Source of the DNA: Bosea sp. ANAM02
Lineage (GTDB): Bacteria > Pseudomonadota > Alphaproteobacteria > Rhizobiales > Beijerinckiaceae
DNA: 64,000 nucleotides
NCBI RefSeq assembly: GCF_011764485.1
Contig: NZ_AP022848.1
Coordinates: forward strand, 3,934,001 to 3,998,000
Reading direction: 5' to 3'
In this document: one piece after another, positions 46,015 to 56,289 of the stretch
Layout: each line of letters begins with the position of its first letter
How positions within the stretch are numbered: position 1 is the first letter of the stretch
Position numbers and translations under genes: made by a program
The notes under the pieces: generated by a model
What the model saw: the letters and a program-made list of their open reading frames with translations, nothing else
What the model was told of the DNA's origin: nothing
Databases searched by the model: none

Positions 46015-49000
46015 TTGGCCATCATCGCCGCGCTGAACCATGTCACGCATTACCGCTACGACCGACCGGTCACGCTCGGGCCGCAGATCGTGCGCCTGCG
46101 GCCGGCCCCGCATTGCCGGGCCGCGATCGAGAGCTATTCGCTGAAGGTGACGCCGGCGCAGCATTTCGTGAACTGGCAGCAGGATCCGGCCGGCAACTGG
46201 CTGGCGCGCTATGTCTTCCCGGAGCCCGTGACGGAATTCCGGATCGAGGTCGACGTCGTCACCGAATTGTCGATCATCAACCCCTTCGATTTCTTCGTCG
46301 AGGCGCAGGCCGAGACCTTTCCCTTCAGGTACACGCCAGAGCAGACCGAGGAGCTCGCGCCCTATCTGGCGACGGAGCCGGCCGGTCCGCTGCTCGAAGC
46401 CTTCCTCGCCGAATTGCCGCGCGAGCCGATGAACACCGTCAACTTCATCGTCGACCTGAATGCCCGGCTGCAGCAGCGCATCGCCTATGGCATCCGCATG
46501 GAGCCCGGCGTGCAGGAGCCGGAGCATACGCTGGCGATCGGCTCCGGCTCCTGCCGCGACACGAGCTGGCTGCTGGTCCAGGCGCTCAGGCATCTCGGCC
46601 TCGCGGCGCGTTTCGTCTCCGGCTACCTGATCCAGATGAAGGCGGATATCGATCCGCTCGAAGGTCCGCGCGGGACGGACAAGGATTTCACCGACCTGCA
46701 TGCCTGGGCCGAGGTCTATATTCCCGGCGCCGGCTGGGTCGGGCTCGATCCGACCTCGGGGCTGCTCACCGGCGAGGGCCATCTGCCGCTGGCGGCCACC
46801 GCGCATTATCGCTCGGCCGCGCCGGTTTCGGGGCTGGCGAGCTATGCCGAGACGACCTTCGATTTCGCGATGAGCGTAACGCGCGTGCACGAGGTGCCGC
46901 GCATCACGCTGCCCTTCTCCGATGCGTCCTGGGGCGAACTCGATGCGCTCGGCGAGAAGGTCGAGGCCGATCTCAAGGCGCAGGACGTCCGCCTCACCAT
47001 GGGCGGCGAGCCGACCTTCGTCTCGATCGACGACCAGACCGGCGCGGAATGGAACATCGCCGCGGTCGGGCCGACCAAGCGCCAGCGCGCCGACACGCTG
47101 ATCCGGCGCCTGCGCGAACGCTTCGCGCCGGGCGGGATGCTGCATTACGGCCAGGGCAAATGGTATCCGGGCGAAACCCTGCCGCGCTGGGCCTTCGCCC
47201 TGTACTGGCGCCGCGACGGCGAGCCGATCTGGCGCAATGCCGACCTCATCGCCCGCGAGCCCGGCGCGCAGACCGGCGGCGACCGCGAGCTGGAAGTCGG
47301 CGCCACGATCCGCGATGCCGAGGCCCTGGCACAGGGGCTGTCCGAGAAGCTCGGGCTCGGTGCCGATTACGTGGTGCCGGCCTATGAGGATACCGGCGTC
47401 TGGCTGCTCAAGGAGGCGCAGCTTCCCGACAATGTCGATCCGCTCGATTCGCGCCTCTCCGATCCGGAGGAGCGCTCGCGGATGGCACGCGTCTTCGAGC
47501 TCGGGCTCGGCAATCCGCGCGGCTACGTCATTCCCGTGCAACGCTGGCAGGCCGGCGCCAGCGACCGGCGCTGGCGCTCGGAGAAATGGAAGCTGCGCCG
47601 CGGCAAGCTCTTTCTGGTGCCGGGCGACTCGCCGGTCGGCTATCGACTGCCGCTGGGCTCGCTGCCGGTCGTGCCCAAGGCCGAATATCCGCATATCCAT
47701 CCGCAGGACCCGCTGGAGCCGCGCCCGCCGCTGACGGCGGCAGGGCCGGCCGGAGCAAGCTGGACCGATCATCCCGAGGCGAGGCCGGCGGAGCCGTCGA
47801 CCGCGGAGGAGCGGCCCGGTCCCGCGCAGATGAGCATCGGCGCGCAGGCGGCGGGTGGCCCGGTCCAGGACCGGCGCGAGCAGGAGATCGGCGGCGATCA
47901 CGTCCGCACCGCACTCAGCCTCGAGATCCGCGACAACGTGGTCTGCGTCTTCCTGCCTCCGGTCGAGCGGCTGGAGGATTATCTCGACCTCGTCGCCTCG
48001 GTCGAGGCGGTGGCGGAGGAGCTCGGCCAGCCCGTGCATATCGAGGGTTATGCGCCGCCCTTCGACCCGCGCCTCGACGTGATCAAGGTCACGCCCGATC
48101 CCGGCGTGATCGAGGTCAATATCCACCCGGCCACGGACTGGCGCGAGGCGGCCGCGATCACGCAGGGCGTCTACGAGGAGGCACGGCTGGCGCGGCTCTG
48201 CGCCGAGAAGTTCATGGTCGACGGCCGCCATACCGGCACGGGCGGCGGTAACCATGTCGTGCTCGGTGGCGTGACGCCGGCCGACTCGCCCTTCCTGCGC
48301 CGGCCGGACCTCTTGAAGAGCATCATTCTCTACTGGAACCGGCACCCATCGCTATCATACCTGTTCTCCGGCCTGTTCATCGGCCCGACCAGCCAGGCGC
48401 CGCGCATCGACGAGGCCCGGCAGGATCAGCTCTACGAGCTGGAGATCGCGCTGGCGCAGGTGCCCAGACCCGGCGAGGCGCCGATCCCGCTCTGGCTGGT
48501 CGACCGATTGTTCCGCAACCTCCTGGTCGACGTCTCCGGCAACACGCACCGCACCGAGATCTGCATCGACAAACTCTACTCGCCGGACGGCCCGACCGGC
48601 CGGCTCGGGCTGGTCGAGTTCCGCGGCTTCGAGATGCCGCCGGATGCGCGGATGTCGCTCGCCCAGCAATTGCTGCTCAGGGCGCTGATCGCCTGGTTCT
48701 GGCGCGAGCCGCTGGACGGCAAGCTGGTCCGCTGGGGCACCACCCTGCATGATCGCTTCATGCTGCCGGAGATGGTCTGGCAGGATTTCAAGGGCGTTCT
48801 CGGCGATCTTCAGCGCGCCGGCTACGCCTTCGATCCGGTCTGGTTCGAGGCGCAGGCCGAATTCCGCTTCCCCTTCTTCGGCAAGGTCGCGCATGGCGGC
48901 GTCGAGATCGAGATCCGGCAGGCGCTGGAGCCCTGGCACGTGATGGGCGAGGAAGGCGCGATCGGCGGCACGGTGCGCTATGTCGATTCGTCGATCGAGC

Positions 49001-49416
49001 GCCTGCAGGTCAAGGCGACCGGGCTGGTGCCGGGCCGCCATCTCATCACCTGCAACGGAAGGCGCCTGCCGATGACGGCGACCGGCTTTTCGGGCGAGGC
49101 CGTCGCGGCCGTGCGCTTCAAGGCCTGGCAACCGGCGTCCGGCCTGCACCCGACGATCCCCGTGCATGCGCCGCTGACCTTCGACATCGTCGATCTCTGG
49201 TCCGGCCGTTCGCTCGGCGGCTGCGTCTACCATGTCGCCCATCCAGGGGGGCGCAATTACGAAACACCTCCCGTCAATTCCTACGAGGCGGAGGCAAGAC
49301 GGCTCGCGCGTTTCGAGGCGATCGGTCATAGTCCCGGTCCTCTGGCGATTCCGTCGGAGGAACGCAACGCCGAATTTCCGCTCACGCTGGATCTGAGGCG
49401 CCCGACGGGGGTCTAG
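46015..49416 (+). CDS. transglutaminase-like peptidase fused to DUF2126 amidoligase
   Basis: 1133 residues. The N-terminal bacterial transglutaminase N domain and core (1-290) have an intact triad: C180 ([10 protein letters not shown]), H229 (DLHAWAEVY) and D245 (GLDPTSG). The remainder (about 300-1110) is DUF2126, which Pfam lists as a putative amidoligase related to the glutamine-synthetase fold; [12 protein letters not shown] marks its start. No signal peptide is seen, so it acts in the cytoplasm. The start codon is TTG, fixed by AGGGGG just upstream and by the family's usual N-terminus ([14 protein letters not shown]). It is first of a three-gene operon, nine bases before the ATP-grasp gene. 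The product made or cleaved is unknown. Confidence 0.88.
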   Translation: MAIIAALNHVTHYRYDRPVTLGPQIVRLRPAPHCRAAIESYSLKVTPAQHFVNWQQDPAGNWLARYVFPEPVTEFRIEVDVVTELSIINPFDFFVEAQAETFPFRYTPEQTEELAPYLATEPAGPLLEAFLAELPREPMNTVNFIVDLNARLQQRIAYGIRMEPGVQEPEHTLAIGSGSCRDTSWLLVQALRHLGLAARFVSGYLIQMKADIDPLEGPRGTDKDFTDLHAWAEVYIPGAGWVGLDPTSGLLTGEGHLPLAATAHYRSAAPVSGLASYAETTFDFAMSVTRVHEVPRITLPFSDASWGELDALGEKVEADLKAQDVRLTMGGEPTFVSIDDQTGAEWNIAAVGPTKRQRADTLIRRLRERFAPGGMLHYGQGKWYPGETLPRWAFALYWRRDGEPIWRNADLIAREPGAQTGGDRELEVGATIRDAEALAQGLSEKLGLGADYVVPAYEDTGVWLLKEAQLPDNVDPLDSRLSDPEERSRMARVFELGLGNPRGYVIPVQRWQAGASDRRWRSEKWKLRRGKLFLVPGDSPVGYRLPLGSLPVVPKAEYPHIHPQDPLEPRPPLTAAGPAGASWTDHPEARPAEPSTAEERPGPAQMSIGAQAAGGPVQDRREQEIGGDHVRTALSLEIRDNVVCVFLPPVERLEDYLDLVASVEAVAEELGQPVHIEGYAPPFDPRLDVIKVTPDPGVIEVNIHPATDWREAAAITQGVYEEARLARLCAEKFMVDGRHTGTGGGNHVVLGGVTPADSPFLRRPDLLKSIILYWNRHPSLSYLFSGLFIGPTSQAPRIDEARQDQLYELEIALAQVPRPGEAPIPLWLVDRLFRNLLVDVSGNTHRTEICIDKLYSPDGPTGRLGLVEFRGFEMPPDARMSLAQQLLLRALIAWFWREPLDGKLVRWGTTLHDRFMLPEMVWQDFKGVLGDLQRAGYAFDPVWFEAQAEFRFPFFGKVAHGGVEIEIRQALEPWHVMGEEGAIGGTVRYVDSSIERLQVKATGLVPGRHLITCNGRRLPMTATGFSGEAVAAVRFKAWQPASGLHPTIPVHAPLTFDIVDLWSGRSLGGCVYHVAHPGGRNYETPPVNSYEAEARRLARFEAIGHSPGPLAIPSEERNAEFPLTLDLRRPTGV

Positions 49417-49424
49417 AGCGAAGA

Positions 49425-51947
49425 ATGGCGGTGCAGGGGCGCATCCGATCGGGACGCAGCAGGGCCGAGCGGCGCGCGGCGCTGCTCGCCGGCTATCGCC
49501 CGCTGCCGGGCGTCTTCGACGAGTTCATCGATGGCAACGGCCAGGTGCGCCCGCATTGGGAGCCGTTCCTGTCGGGCTGGTGCGCTCTGTCGCCCTCCGA
49601 GCTCAACCAGCGTTTCGGCCTCGCGGACCGGCATGTCCGCGATACCGGCGTGTCCTATCGCGTCCATGGCGATATCGACGAGCGCGATCCCGGCGTCGGC
49701 GAACGGGCCTGGCCCCTGTCGCATGTGCCGCTCGTCATTCCCGAGGCGGAATGGCAGACGATCGCCGCCGGCGTCTCGCAGCGCGCCGAACTGCTCTCGA
49801 CCGTGCTCGACGACATCTATGGGCCGGGCGAACTGGTCGCAGCGGGGCATCTGCCGGCCGCCGTCGTCACCGGCAGCCCCGACTACCTGCGCCCGCTTCA
49901 CGGCATCGCGGGCGGCGGCTCGCTCCAGCTCTATGCCGCCGATCTCGGACGTGGCCCCGACGGGCGCTGGTGGGTGCTGCAGGACAGGACGCAGGCGCCT
50001 TCCGGCACAGGCTATGCGCTGGAGAACCGGCTGGCGCTGGCGCGCGCCTTCCCCGACATGTTCCGCAACATGAATATCGAGCGGCTGGCGGCCTTCTTCC
50101 AGGGCTTCCGCGCCGGGCTGGTCTCGCGCTCCAGGCGCGTCGAGCCGCGCATCGCGCTGCTCACCCCCGGGTCGCTCAACGAAAGCTATTTCGAGCAGGC
50201 CTATCTCGCGCGCTATCTCGGTTTCCTGCTGGTCGAGGGTGGCGACCTGCTGATGCGCGAAGGCCGGATACATGTGCGCACCATCGCCGGCCTGAAGCGC
50301 GCCGACGTGATCTGGCGACGCATCGACGGCGATTTCGCCGATCCGCTGGAGCTCAACGCCGGCTCCGCGCTCGGCGTTGCTGGGCTGGTCGAGGCCGTGC
50401 GGCAGGGGCAAGTCCATGTCGCCAACGGGCTCGGCTCCGGCGTCGTCGAGGCCCGCGCCCTGATGGGCTTCCTGCCGGCGCTCGCCCGGCACGTGCTCGG
50501 GCAAGACCTGATCCTGCCGAATATCGCGACCTGGTGGTGCGGCCAGCCGCAGGAGCGCCAGGCCGTCCTCGACCGTCTCGGCGAGATGAGCATCGCGCCG
50601 GCCTTCCGCAGCGCCGGAAACGGGGTCGACACGACACAGGTCGTGGCCGGCGAACTGCCCGAGGCGGAGCGCGCGGCCCTGCGCGGGCGGATCGAGGCGC
50701 GCGGCATGGATTATGTCGGGCAGGAGGTCGTCCGGCTCTCGACCATGCCGGTCTTCCAGAACGGCCGGCTCGAACCGCATCCGATGACATTGCGCGTCTT
50801 CGCCGCCGCGACCCCGGACGGCTGGAAGGTGATGCCCGGCGGCTTCTGCCGCATCTCGGACGAGCCGGACGCACGTGCGGTCAGCATGCGCAACGGCGTG
50901 CGCTCCAGCGATGTCTGGGTGACTTCGGAAGAGCCGGTCGCGCAGGTCACGCTGCTGCCGACGCCGGACCGGATCAGCATCCGCCGCGTCACCGGCACAT
51001 TGCCGAGCCGGGCCGCGGACAACCTGTTCTGGCTCGGGCGCTATCTGGAACGCGGCGAGGCGATCCTGCGGCTGGTGCGCGCCCTGCTCGGCCGCCTGAT
51101 CGATCCGGACCCGGCGCCGGGACGCAACGACACCGTGCGCCAACTCGCGGGCATGCTCGTCGCCTGGGGCGCGGCTCCGGGCGGGCAGGAGAAGCGGACA
51201 CCAGCGGCTCAGGCCTATGCCGCGATCTACAGCCTCGACGATTACGGCTCCGCCGCAGCCTCGCTGCGCGAGGCACGGCGCACGGCTTCCGTCATCCGCG
51301 AGCGCCTCTCGGTCGATGCCTGGCGGCTGTTCGGCGACCTGCAGCACCAGCTCGCACCCGAGGAGGGCCGCAAGCCCAGCGAGGGCGAGGCCTATGAGAT
51401 CGCCGACCGGGCGTTGAAATCGCTCGCCGCCTTCTCCGGCCTCGGCCAGGAGAACATGGTGCGCGGCGCCGGCTGGCGCTTCCTCGATATCGGCCGACGG
51501 CTGGAGCGGGGCGTCGCAACCTGCCGCTTCGCCCGCCAGCTCGCCGACGGCAACGCCTCCGGCGACAACCTGGACGCGCTGCTCGACCTGACGGATTCGC
51601 AGATCACCTATCGCTCCCGCTACCTGCTCGGCGCCAGCCTGCAGCCGGTGCTCGATCTCGTGATGCTCGATCCCTACAACCCGCGCTCGGTCGCCTTCCA
51701 GGTCGAGCGTCTCGACACCGAGATCGCGAACCTGCCGACGCTCACCGATGACGGCATGCTGGAGGCACCGCGCCGGCTGGTGCTGCGGCTCGCCGCCGAT
51801 TGCCGGACGATGGAGGCGAGCCGGCTCGACCGGACCAGCATCCTGCTGTTCGAGCAGTTGCTGATGGGGCTCTCGGGAGCGATCGCCGACCGCTACTTCC
51901 TGCAGAACAGCGGCCCCGAAGGCTCGCGGATGACGAGCATCGCGTGA
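49425..51947 (+). CDS. circularly permuted ATP-grasp / alpha-E domain fusion
   Basis: 840 residues. Residues about 60-510 are the circularly permuted ATP-grasp type (patterns VLDDIYGPGEL, WWVLQDRTQAPSGTGYALENR, LTPGSLNESYFEQAYLAR, NAGSALGVAGLVEAVR). The helical alpha-E domain (DUF403) begins at about 527 with SRAADNLFWLGRYLERGE and runs to the end. In many genomes the two halves are separate adjacent genes; here they are joined. ATP-grasp enzymes of this group are predicted to form peptide or amide bonds. The stop overlaps the next start (GTGA). Confidence 0.9.
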   Translation: MAVQGRIRSGRSRAERRAALLAGYRPLPGVFDEFIDGNGQVRPHWEPFLSGWCALSPSELNQRFGLADRHVRDTGVSYRVHGDIDERDPGVGERAWPLSHVPLVIPEAEWQTIAAGVSQRAELLSTVLDDIYGPGELVAAGHLPAAVVTGSPDYLRPLHGIAGGGSLQLYAADLGRGPDGRWWVLQDRTQAPSGTGYALENRLALARAFPDMFRNMNIERLAAFFQGFRAGLVSRSRRVEPRIALLTPGSLNESYFEQAYLARYLGFLLVEGGDLLMREGRIHVRTIAGLKRADVIWRRIDGDFADPLELNAGSALGVAGLVEAVRQGQVHVANGLGSGVVEARALMGFLPALARHVLGQDLILPNIATWWCGQPQERQAVLDRLGEMSIAPAFRSAGNGVDTTQVVAGELPEAERAALRGRIEARGMDYVGQEVVRLSTMPVFQNGRLEPHPMTLRVFAAATPDGWKVMPGGFCRISDEPDARAVSMRNGVRSSDVWVTSEEPVAQVTLLPTPDRISIRRVTGTLPSRAADNLFWLGRYLERGEAILRLVRALLGRLIDPDPAPGRNDTVRQLAGMLVAWGAAPGGQEKRTPAAQAYAAIYSLDDYGSAAASLREARRTASVIRERLSVDAWRLFGDLQHQLAPEEGRKPSEGEAYEIADRALKSLAAFSGLGQENMVRGAGWRFLDIGRRLERGVATCRFARQLADGNASGDNLDALLDLTDSQITYRSRYLLGASLQPVLDLVMLDPYNPRSVAFQVERLDTEIANLPTLTDDGMLEAPRRLVLRLAADCRTMEASRLDRTSILLFEQLLMGLSGAIADRYFLQNSGPEGSRMTSIA

Positions 51948-52822
51948 TCTACGAGCTGCGCCACGTCACCACCTACGGCTATAGCCGGGCGGTGCCCTTT
52001 TCCCGCTGCATCCTGCGGCTTCTGCCGCGTGACGGAGCCGGCCAGCGCGTGCTGAAGAGCGAATTGCTGATCGCGCCGCGTCCGGCCGAACGCAATGACG
52101 GGCTCTGCTTCTTCGGCAACCGCATGACCACGATCACGATCACCAAGCCGCATCGCGAGCTGAAGCTCGAGATGCGCGCGCGGATCGAGGTCGACCGGCC
52201 GCCACCGCCCCATGCCGGGCTGACGCGGGGCTGGGAGGAGGTCGCGGCGCTGGCGCTCGACTCCCGCAGCCTGGCTCCGGATTCGCCGGCTCATCACCTT
52301 TATCCGAGCCGGCTCGTGCCGCATGTCCCGGCCGTGATCGACTATGCGCGGTCGAGCTTCGAGGCGAGGCGCCCCGTGTTGGAGGCGGCCTGCGAGCTGA
52401 TGGCCCGGATCAGGCGCGACTTCACCTACGACCCCGAGGCGACCGAGGTGACGACGCCATTGGCCGAGGCCTTCGCCCAGCGCCACGGCGTCTGCCAGGA
52501 TTTCGCGCATATCATGATCGCCGGGCTCAGGGGGCTCGGCCTGCCGGCGGCCTACGTTTCCGGCTATATCCGCACCATCCCGCCACCGGGGCAGAAGCGG
52601 CTCGAGGGCGCCGATGCCAGCCATGCCTGGGCGATGCTGTGGTGCGGGCCGGAGATCGGCTGGGTCGGGCTCGACCCGACCAATGACCTGATCGTCGCGG
52701 ACGACCATATCGTCACCGCCTTCGGTCGCGACTATGCCGATGTCGCCCCGCTCGACGGCGTGGTGATCGGTCCGGGCACGCAGAAGGTCGGCGTCGCCGT
52801 GGACGTGGTGCCGGTCGGCTGA
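51944..52822 (+). CDS. transglutaminase-like cysteine peptidase
   Basis: 292 residues, a bacterial transglutaminase N domain (1-110) plus catalytic core with the triad C184 (HGVCQDFAH), H227 (ASHAWAML) and D244 (GLDPTND). Proteins of this group are predicted peptidases more than cross-linking enzymes. There is no signal peptide. The GTG start overlaps the ATP-grasp stop codon by GTGA, so translation is coupled. Last gene of the operon; the convergent HxlR gene follows after four bases. Confidence 0.9.
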   Translation: MIYELRHVTTYGYSRAVPFSRCILRLLPRDGAGQRVLKSELLIAPRPAERNDGLCFFGNRMTTITITKPHRELKLEMRARIEVDRPPPPHAGLTRGWEEVAALALDSRSLAPDSPAHHLYPSRLVPHVPAVIDYARSSFEARRPVLEAACELMARIRRDFTYDPEATEVTTPLAEAFAQRHGVCQDFAHIMIAGLRGLGLPAAYVSGYIRTIPPPGQKRLEGADASHAWAMLWCGPEIGWVGLDPTNDLIVADDHIVTAFGRDYADVAPLDGVVIGPGTQKVGVAVDVVPVG

Positions 52823-52826
52823 GCCC

Positions 52827-53183
52827 TCAGGCTGCCGCCTCCGCCGCCTGCGGCGAGCGGGCATGCGTCTCGCCCCAGTTCTTCAGCGCCATGATCACCG
52901 GCTCCAGCGTCCGCCCTTTTACCGACAGGCTGTATTCCACCCGCGGCGGCACTTCCGGATAGACGACCCGCACGATCAGGCCGTCCGCCTCCAGCTCGCG
53001 CAACTGCGTCGTCAGCATGCGCTGGGTGACGCCGGGAATGCGCCGGCGGATCTCGTTGAAGCGCAAGGTGCCGCCCATCAGGTGATAGAGCGCAATACCT
53101 TTCCACTTGCCGCCGATCAGGCCGAGTGCCGCCTCGACAGGGCAGCCGGCAGAGCAATAGGGCTCCTGGAAGCGCGGCGGCAT
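52827..53183 (-). CDS. HxlR-family winged-helix regulator
   Basis: 118 residues. HxlR core: CPVEAALGLIGGKWKGIALYHL, LRFNEIRRRIPGVTQRMLTTQLRELEADGLI and the wing VEYSLSVKGRTL. C10 and C14 near the N-terminus fall where HxlR members such as YodB and HypR carry redox-sensing cysteines. AAGGA precedes the ATG. The gene is divergent from a zinc-type dehydrogenase/quinone-reductase-like gene, 99 bases apart, a usual pairing for electrophile-sensing HxlR proteins. Confidence 0.92.
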   Translation of the reverse strand: MPPRFQEPYCSAGCPVEAALGLIGGKWKGIALYHLMGGTLRFNEIRRRIPGVTQRMLTTQLRELEADGLIVRVVYPEVPPRVEYSLSVKGRTLEPVIMALKNWGETHARSPQAAEAAA

Positions 53184-53282
53184 GACGGTATCCTTTTCGA
53201 CACTATCGGCTGAAATTGTGCGTTCTTGCGCGATCTGAAGGTTATGCGCATCTCGGCTGCATCGCAATGCAGGAGAGACGCC

Positions 53283-54296
53283 ATGCGCGCCGTCGGATAC
53301 CGCCAGTCGCAACCCATAATCGCCGAGACCAGTCTGATCGATCTCGACGTGCCCGAGCCGAAGGCCGCCGGGCGCGACCTCCTGGTCGAGGTCAAGGCCG
53401 TCTCGGTCAACCCGGTCGACACCAAGATCCGCGTCCGCAGCCAGCCGGCGGAAGGTGAGGCCAGCGTGCTCGGCTGGGATGCCGCCGGCATCGTCAGGGC
53501 GGTGGGCCCGGAGGTGACCGGCTTCAGGCCGGGCGATGCCGTATTCTATGCCGGAGCCATCGACCGGCCGGGCTCGAATGCGGAATTCCACCTCGTCGAC
53601 GAGCGCATCGTCGGACCGAAGCCGAAGAGCCTGGGCTTCGCGGAGGCGGCGGCGCTGCCGCTGACCGCCATCACCGCCTGGGAAATGCTGTTCGACCGGC
53701 TCGACATCCGCAGGCCCGTGCCGGGCGCGGCGCACGCGCTCTTGATCATCGGTGGCGCGGGCGGCGTCGGCTCGATCGCGATCCAGCTCGCGCGCCGGCT
53801 CAGCGACGTCGCGGTGATCGCCACCGCCTCGCGGCCGGAGACCCGGCTCTGGGCGCAGGAGCTCGGCGCCCATCATGTCATCGACCACACGAAACCGCTG
53901 GCCGAGCAGGTCGCCGCGCTCGGCATCGGCGCGCCGGCCTTCGTGTTCTCGACGACGCATACCGACACCCATCTGGAGGGCATCGTCGAACTCATGGCGC
54001 CGCAGGGGCGCTTCGGCCTGATCGACGACCCGAAGGTGCTCGACGCCAACCCGCTGAAGCGCAAGAGCCTGTCGCTGCATTGGGAGCTGATGTTCACGCG
54101 CTCGCTGTTCAAGACGGCGGACATGGGCGAGCAGGGCAGGCTCCTGGCCGAGGTCTCGCGATTGGTCGATGCGGATCAGATCCGCACGACGCTGGCCGAG
54201 CATTTCGGCACGATCAGCGCCGCCAACCTCAAGCGGGCCCACACCCTGATCGAGAGCAACCGCGCCAAGGGCAAGATCGTGCTCGAAGGGTTCTGA
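53283..54296 (+). CDS. MDR-superfamily dehydrogenase (zinc-binding alcohol dehydrogenase family-like)
   Basis: 337 residues. GroES-like N-terminal domain (AVSVNPVDTKIR) followed by a Rossmann domain with IGGAGGVGSIAIQLARRL (about 155-172). It matches TIGR02817-type proteins, which resemble quinone oxidoreductases; the catalytic zinc ligands of true alcohol dehydrogenases are not present, so NAD(P)H-dependent reduction of quinones or enals is more likely. AGGAGAG precedes the ATG. Regulation by the divergent HxlR protein is inferred. Confidence 0.88.
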   Translation: MRAVGYRQSQPIIAETSLIDLDVPEPKAAGRDLLVEVKAVSVNPVDTKIRVRSQPAEGEASVLGWDAAGIVRAVGPEVTGFRPGDAVFYAGAIDRPGSNAEFHLVDERIVGPKPKSLGFAEAAALPLTAITAWEMLFDRLDIRRPVPGAAHALLIIGGAGGVGSIAIQLARRLSDVAVIATASRPETRLWAQELGAHHVIDHTKPLAEQVAALGIGAPAFVFSTTHTDTHLEGIVELMAPQGRFGLIDDPKVLDANPLKRKSLSLHWELMFTRSLFKTADMGEQGRLLAEVSRLVDADQIRTTLAEHFGTISAANLKRAHTLIESNRAKGKIVLEGF

Positions 54297-54323
54297 ACCG
54301 TATTGGCCTGGCCGCGCTTTCCG

Positions 54324-54656
54324 CTAGGCAGAGAGCGCGGCACAGGCCTTAGCGCAGGCCCGGCAGGCGGCGACGCAGGATTCCATGTCGCCGACCCGTG
54401 CGCAGTCGGTCGCGCAGGCCTCGCAGACCTCCGCGCATTCCCTGGCCATGTGGCGGCCGTGGACCGAGTCCATCAGAAGCAGATGCGCCGTCGTCCGGCA
54501 GATTTCGGCGCAGGCCGCCATCAGGCGGAGATGGTCCGGCTCGGCATGGGCACCACCAGCCCCAAGGCAATGGGTCATCGCCATGCCATGGCAATGCTTG
54601 TAGCAGTCGAGTGCAAGGTCGGCTGCGTTTCGCGTCTTCGGGTCGAGATGGTGCAT
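54324..54656 (-). CDS. four-helix-bundle copper-binding protein (cytosolic Csp-like, DUF326)
   Basis: 110 residues with 13 cysteines, most in CxxC or CxxxC spacing along predicted helices (DCYKHC, ACAEIC, ECAEVCEACATDC, SCVAACRACAKAC), plus several His. This is the pattern of copper storage proteins that bind many Cu(I) ions inside a four-helix bundle. No signal peptide, so it would be the cytosolic Csp3 type. AGGAG precedes the ATG. No copper pump or CueR-type regulator is adjacent. Confidence 0.88.
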   Translation of the reverse strand: MHHLDPKTRNAADLALDCYKHCHGMAMTHCLGAGGAHAEPDHLRLMAACAEICRTTAHLLLMDSVHGRHMARECAEVCEACATDCARVGDMESCVAACRACAKACAALSA

Positions 54657-54720
54657 GTCGCGACTCCTGTCGGGAGGGATATCCCGATCAACCGCCGCGA
54701 CAGGCGCCCTGTTCCACCGA

Positions 54721-56166
54721 TCAGGCCAGCGTGTAGGCCGTCTTGACCGTGGTGTAGAACTCTTTGGCGTAGGCGCCCTGCTCGCGCGGGCCGTAGCTGG
54801 AGCCCTTCCGGCCACCGAACGGCACGTGATAGTCGACGCCCGCCGTCGGCAGGTTGACCATCACCATGCCGGCCTCGCTGTTGCGCTTGAAATGCGTCGC
54901 ATGCTTGAGCGAGGTCGTGCAGATGCCCGACGACAGGCCGAACTCGGTGTCGTTGGCGACGGCCAGCGCTTCCTCATAGTCCTTGACGCGGACGATGTTG
55001 GCGACCGGGCCGAAGACCTCCTCGCGCGAGATGCGCATGGCATTGGTGGTCTCGGTGAAGAGCGCAGGCTGGAGATAGAAGCCGGGAGTGTCGCGCTTCA
55101 GGAGCTCGCCGCCGAAGACCAGCTTGCCGCCCTCGTCCTTGGCGATCTGGATATATTTCAGGTCCTGGTCGAGCTGGCTCTGGTCGACGACCGGGCCGAT
55201 ATGGGTGCCGGCCTTCAGCGCGTCGTCGACGACGACGGTCTTGAGGCGCTCGATGCAGGCCTCGACGAACCTGTCGTGGATGCCGGCCTGGACGATCAGG
55301 CGCGAGGAGGCTGTGCAGCGCTGGCCGGTGGAGAAGAAGGCGCCGTTGACGGCAACCTCGACGGCGACCTTCAGGTCGGCGTTGTCGAGCACGACGAGCG
55401 GATTCTTGCCGCCCATCTCGAGCTGGACCTTCTTCATCGGATTGCCGGCGATACAGGCAGCCGCGACCTTGCGGCCGGTGCCGACCGAGCCGGTGAAGGA
55501 GATCGCCGCGACGTCCTTATGCTCCAGCAGCGCCTGGCCGACGACCGAACCGCGGCCCATGACGAGGTTGAGTGCGCCCTTGGGCAGGCCGGCGCGCTGC
55601 AGGATGTCGACCAGCGCCCAGGCCGAGCCCGGCACGAGATCGGCGGGCTTCAGGACGACGCAGTTGCCCCAGGCGAGCGCGGGCGCGATCTTCCAGGCCG
55701 GGATCGCGATCGGGAAGTTCCAGGGCGTGATCATGCCGACGATGCCGACCGCCTCGCGGGTGATCTCGACGCCGACGCCGGGGCGCACCGACGGAATCAT
55801 CTCGCCGCCCAGGCGCAGGCACTCGCCGGCGAAGAAGGCGAAGACCTGGCCGGCGCGGGTCGCCTCGCCGATGCCTTCCGCCAGCGTCTTGCCCTCCTCG
55901 CGCGAGAGCAGACGGCCAAGCTCGTCCTTGCGGGCGAGGATCTCGTCGGAGGCCTTCTTCAGGATGTCGTAGCGCTCCTGCGGGGTGGAGCGGCTCCAGG
56001 CCGGGAAGGCGGCCTTGGCGGCAGCGACCGCGTCGTTCAGGTCCTCGACCGTGCCTTGCGTGTACTCGCCGACCACGTCGTTGGTGTTCGAGGGGTTGAT
56101 GTTGCGCGAGGCATTGGCCCCGCCGGCCCATTCGCCGGCGATGAGGTTCTTGAAAGGCGCGTTCAT
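54721..56166 (-). CDS. aldehyde dehydrogenase family protein (2-oxoglutarate semialdehyde DH-like)
   Basis: 481 residues. NAD(P)-dependent aldehyde dehydrogenase with catalytic C284 (GQRCTASSR), the Glu in LEMGGKNP, the cofactor motif FTGSVGTGRK and TPWNFP. Features such as PTAGVDYHVPFGGRKGSSYGPREQG resemble alpha-ketoglutarate semialdehyde dehydrogenases of sugar-acid or hydroxyproline breakdown. The substrate stays open since no pathway genes adjoin. GGGAG precedes the ATG at 56166; a GTG six codons upstream is less likely. Confidence 0.9.
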   Translation of the reverse strand: MNAPFKNLIAGEWAGGANASRNINPSNTNDVVGEYTQGTVEDLNDAVAAAKAAFPAWSRSTPQERYDILKKASDEILARKDELGRLLSREEGKTLAEGIGEATRAGQVFAFFAGECLRLGGEMIPSVRPGVGVEITREAVGIVGMITPWNFPIAIPAWKIAPALAWGNCVVLKPADLVPGSAWALVDILQRAGLPKGALNLVMGRGSVVGQALLEHKDVAAISFTGSVGTGRKVAAACIAGNPMKKVQLEMGGKNPLVVLDNADLKVAVEVAVNGAFFSTGQRCTASSRLIVQAGIHDRFVEACIERLKTVVVDDALKAGTHIGPVVDQSQLDQDLKYIQIAKDEGGKLVFGGELLKRDTPGFYLQPALFTETTNAMRISREEVFGPVANIVRVKDYEEALAVANDTEFGLSSGICTTSLKHATHFKRNSEAGMVMVNLPTAGVDYHVPFGGRKGSSYGPREQGAYAKEFYTTVKTAYTLA

Positions 56167-56289
56167 CTCGTTCTCCCACGACACAGGTTCGTGGTTGGGG
56201 TGTTAGCGCCTTTGGACGCTCAAGGCCAATACCCCTCGGTCAATCGGCGACCCGTCAGCGTCATTTTGCTACCCAAGGTAGCGTAACCC

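Noticed and set aside
45967..48345. A 792-codon minus-strand open frame opposite the DUF2126 fusion
   Set aside because: Shadow frame of a gene with an intact catalytic triad and good start.
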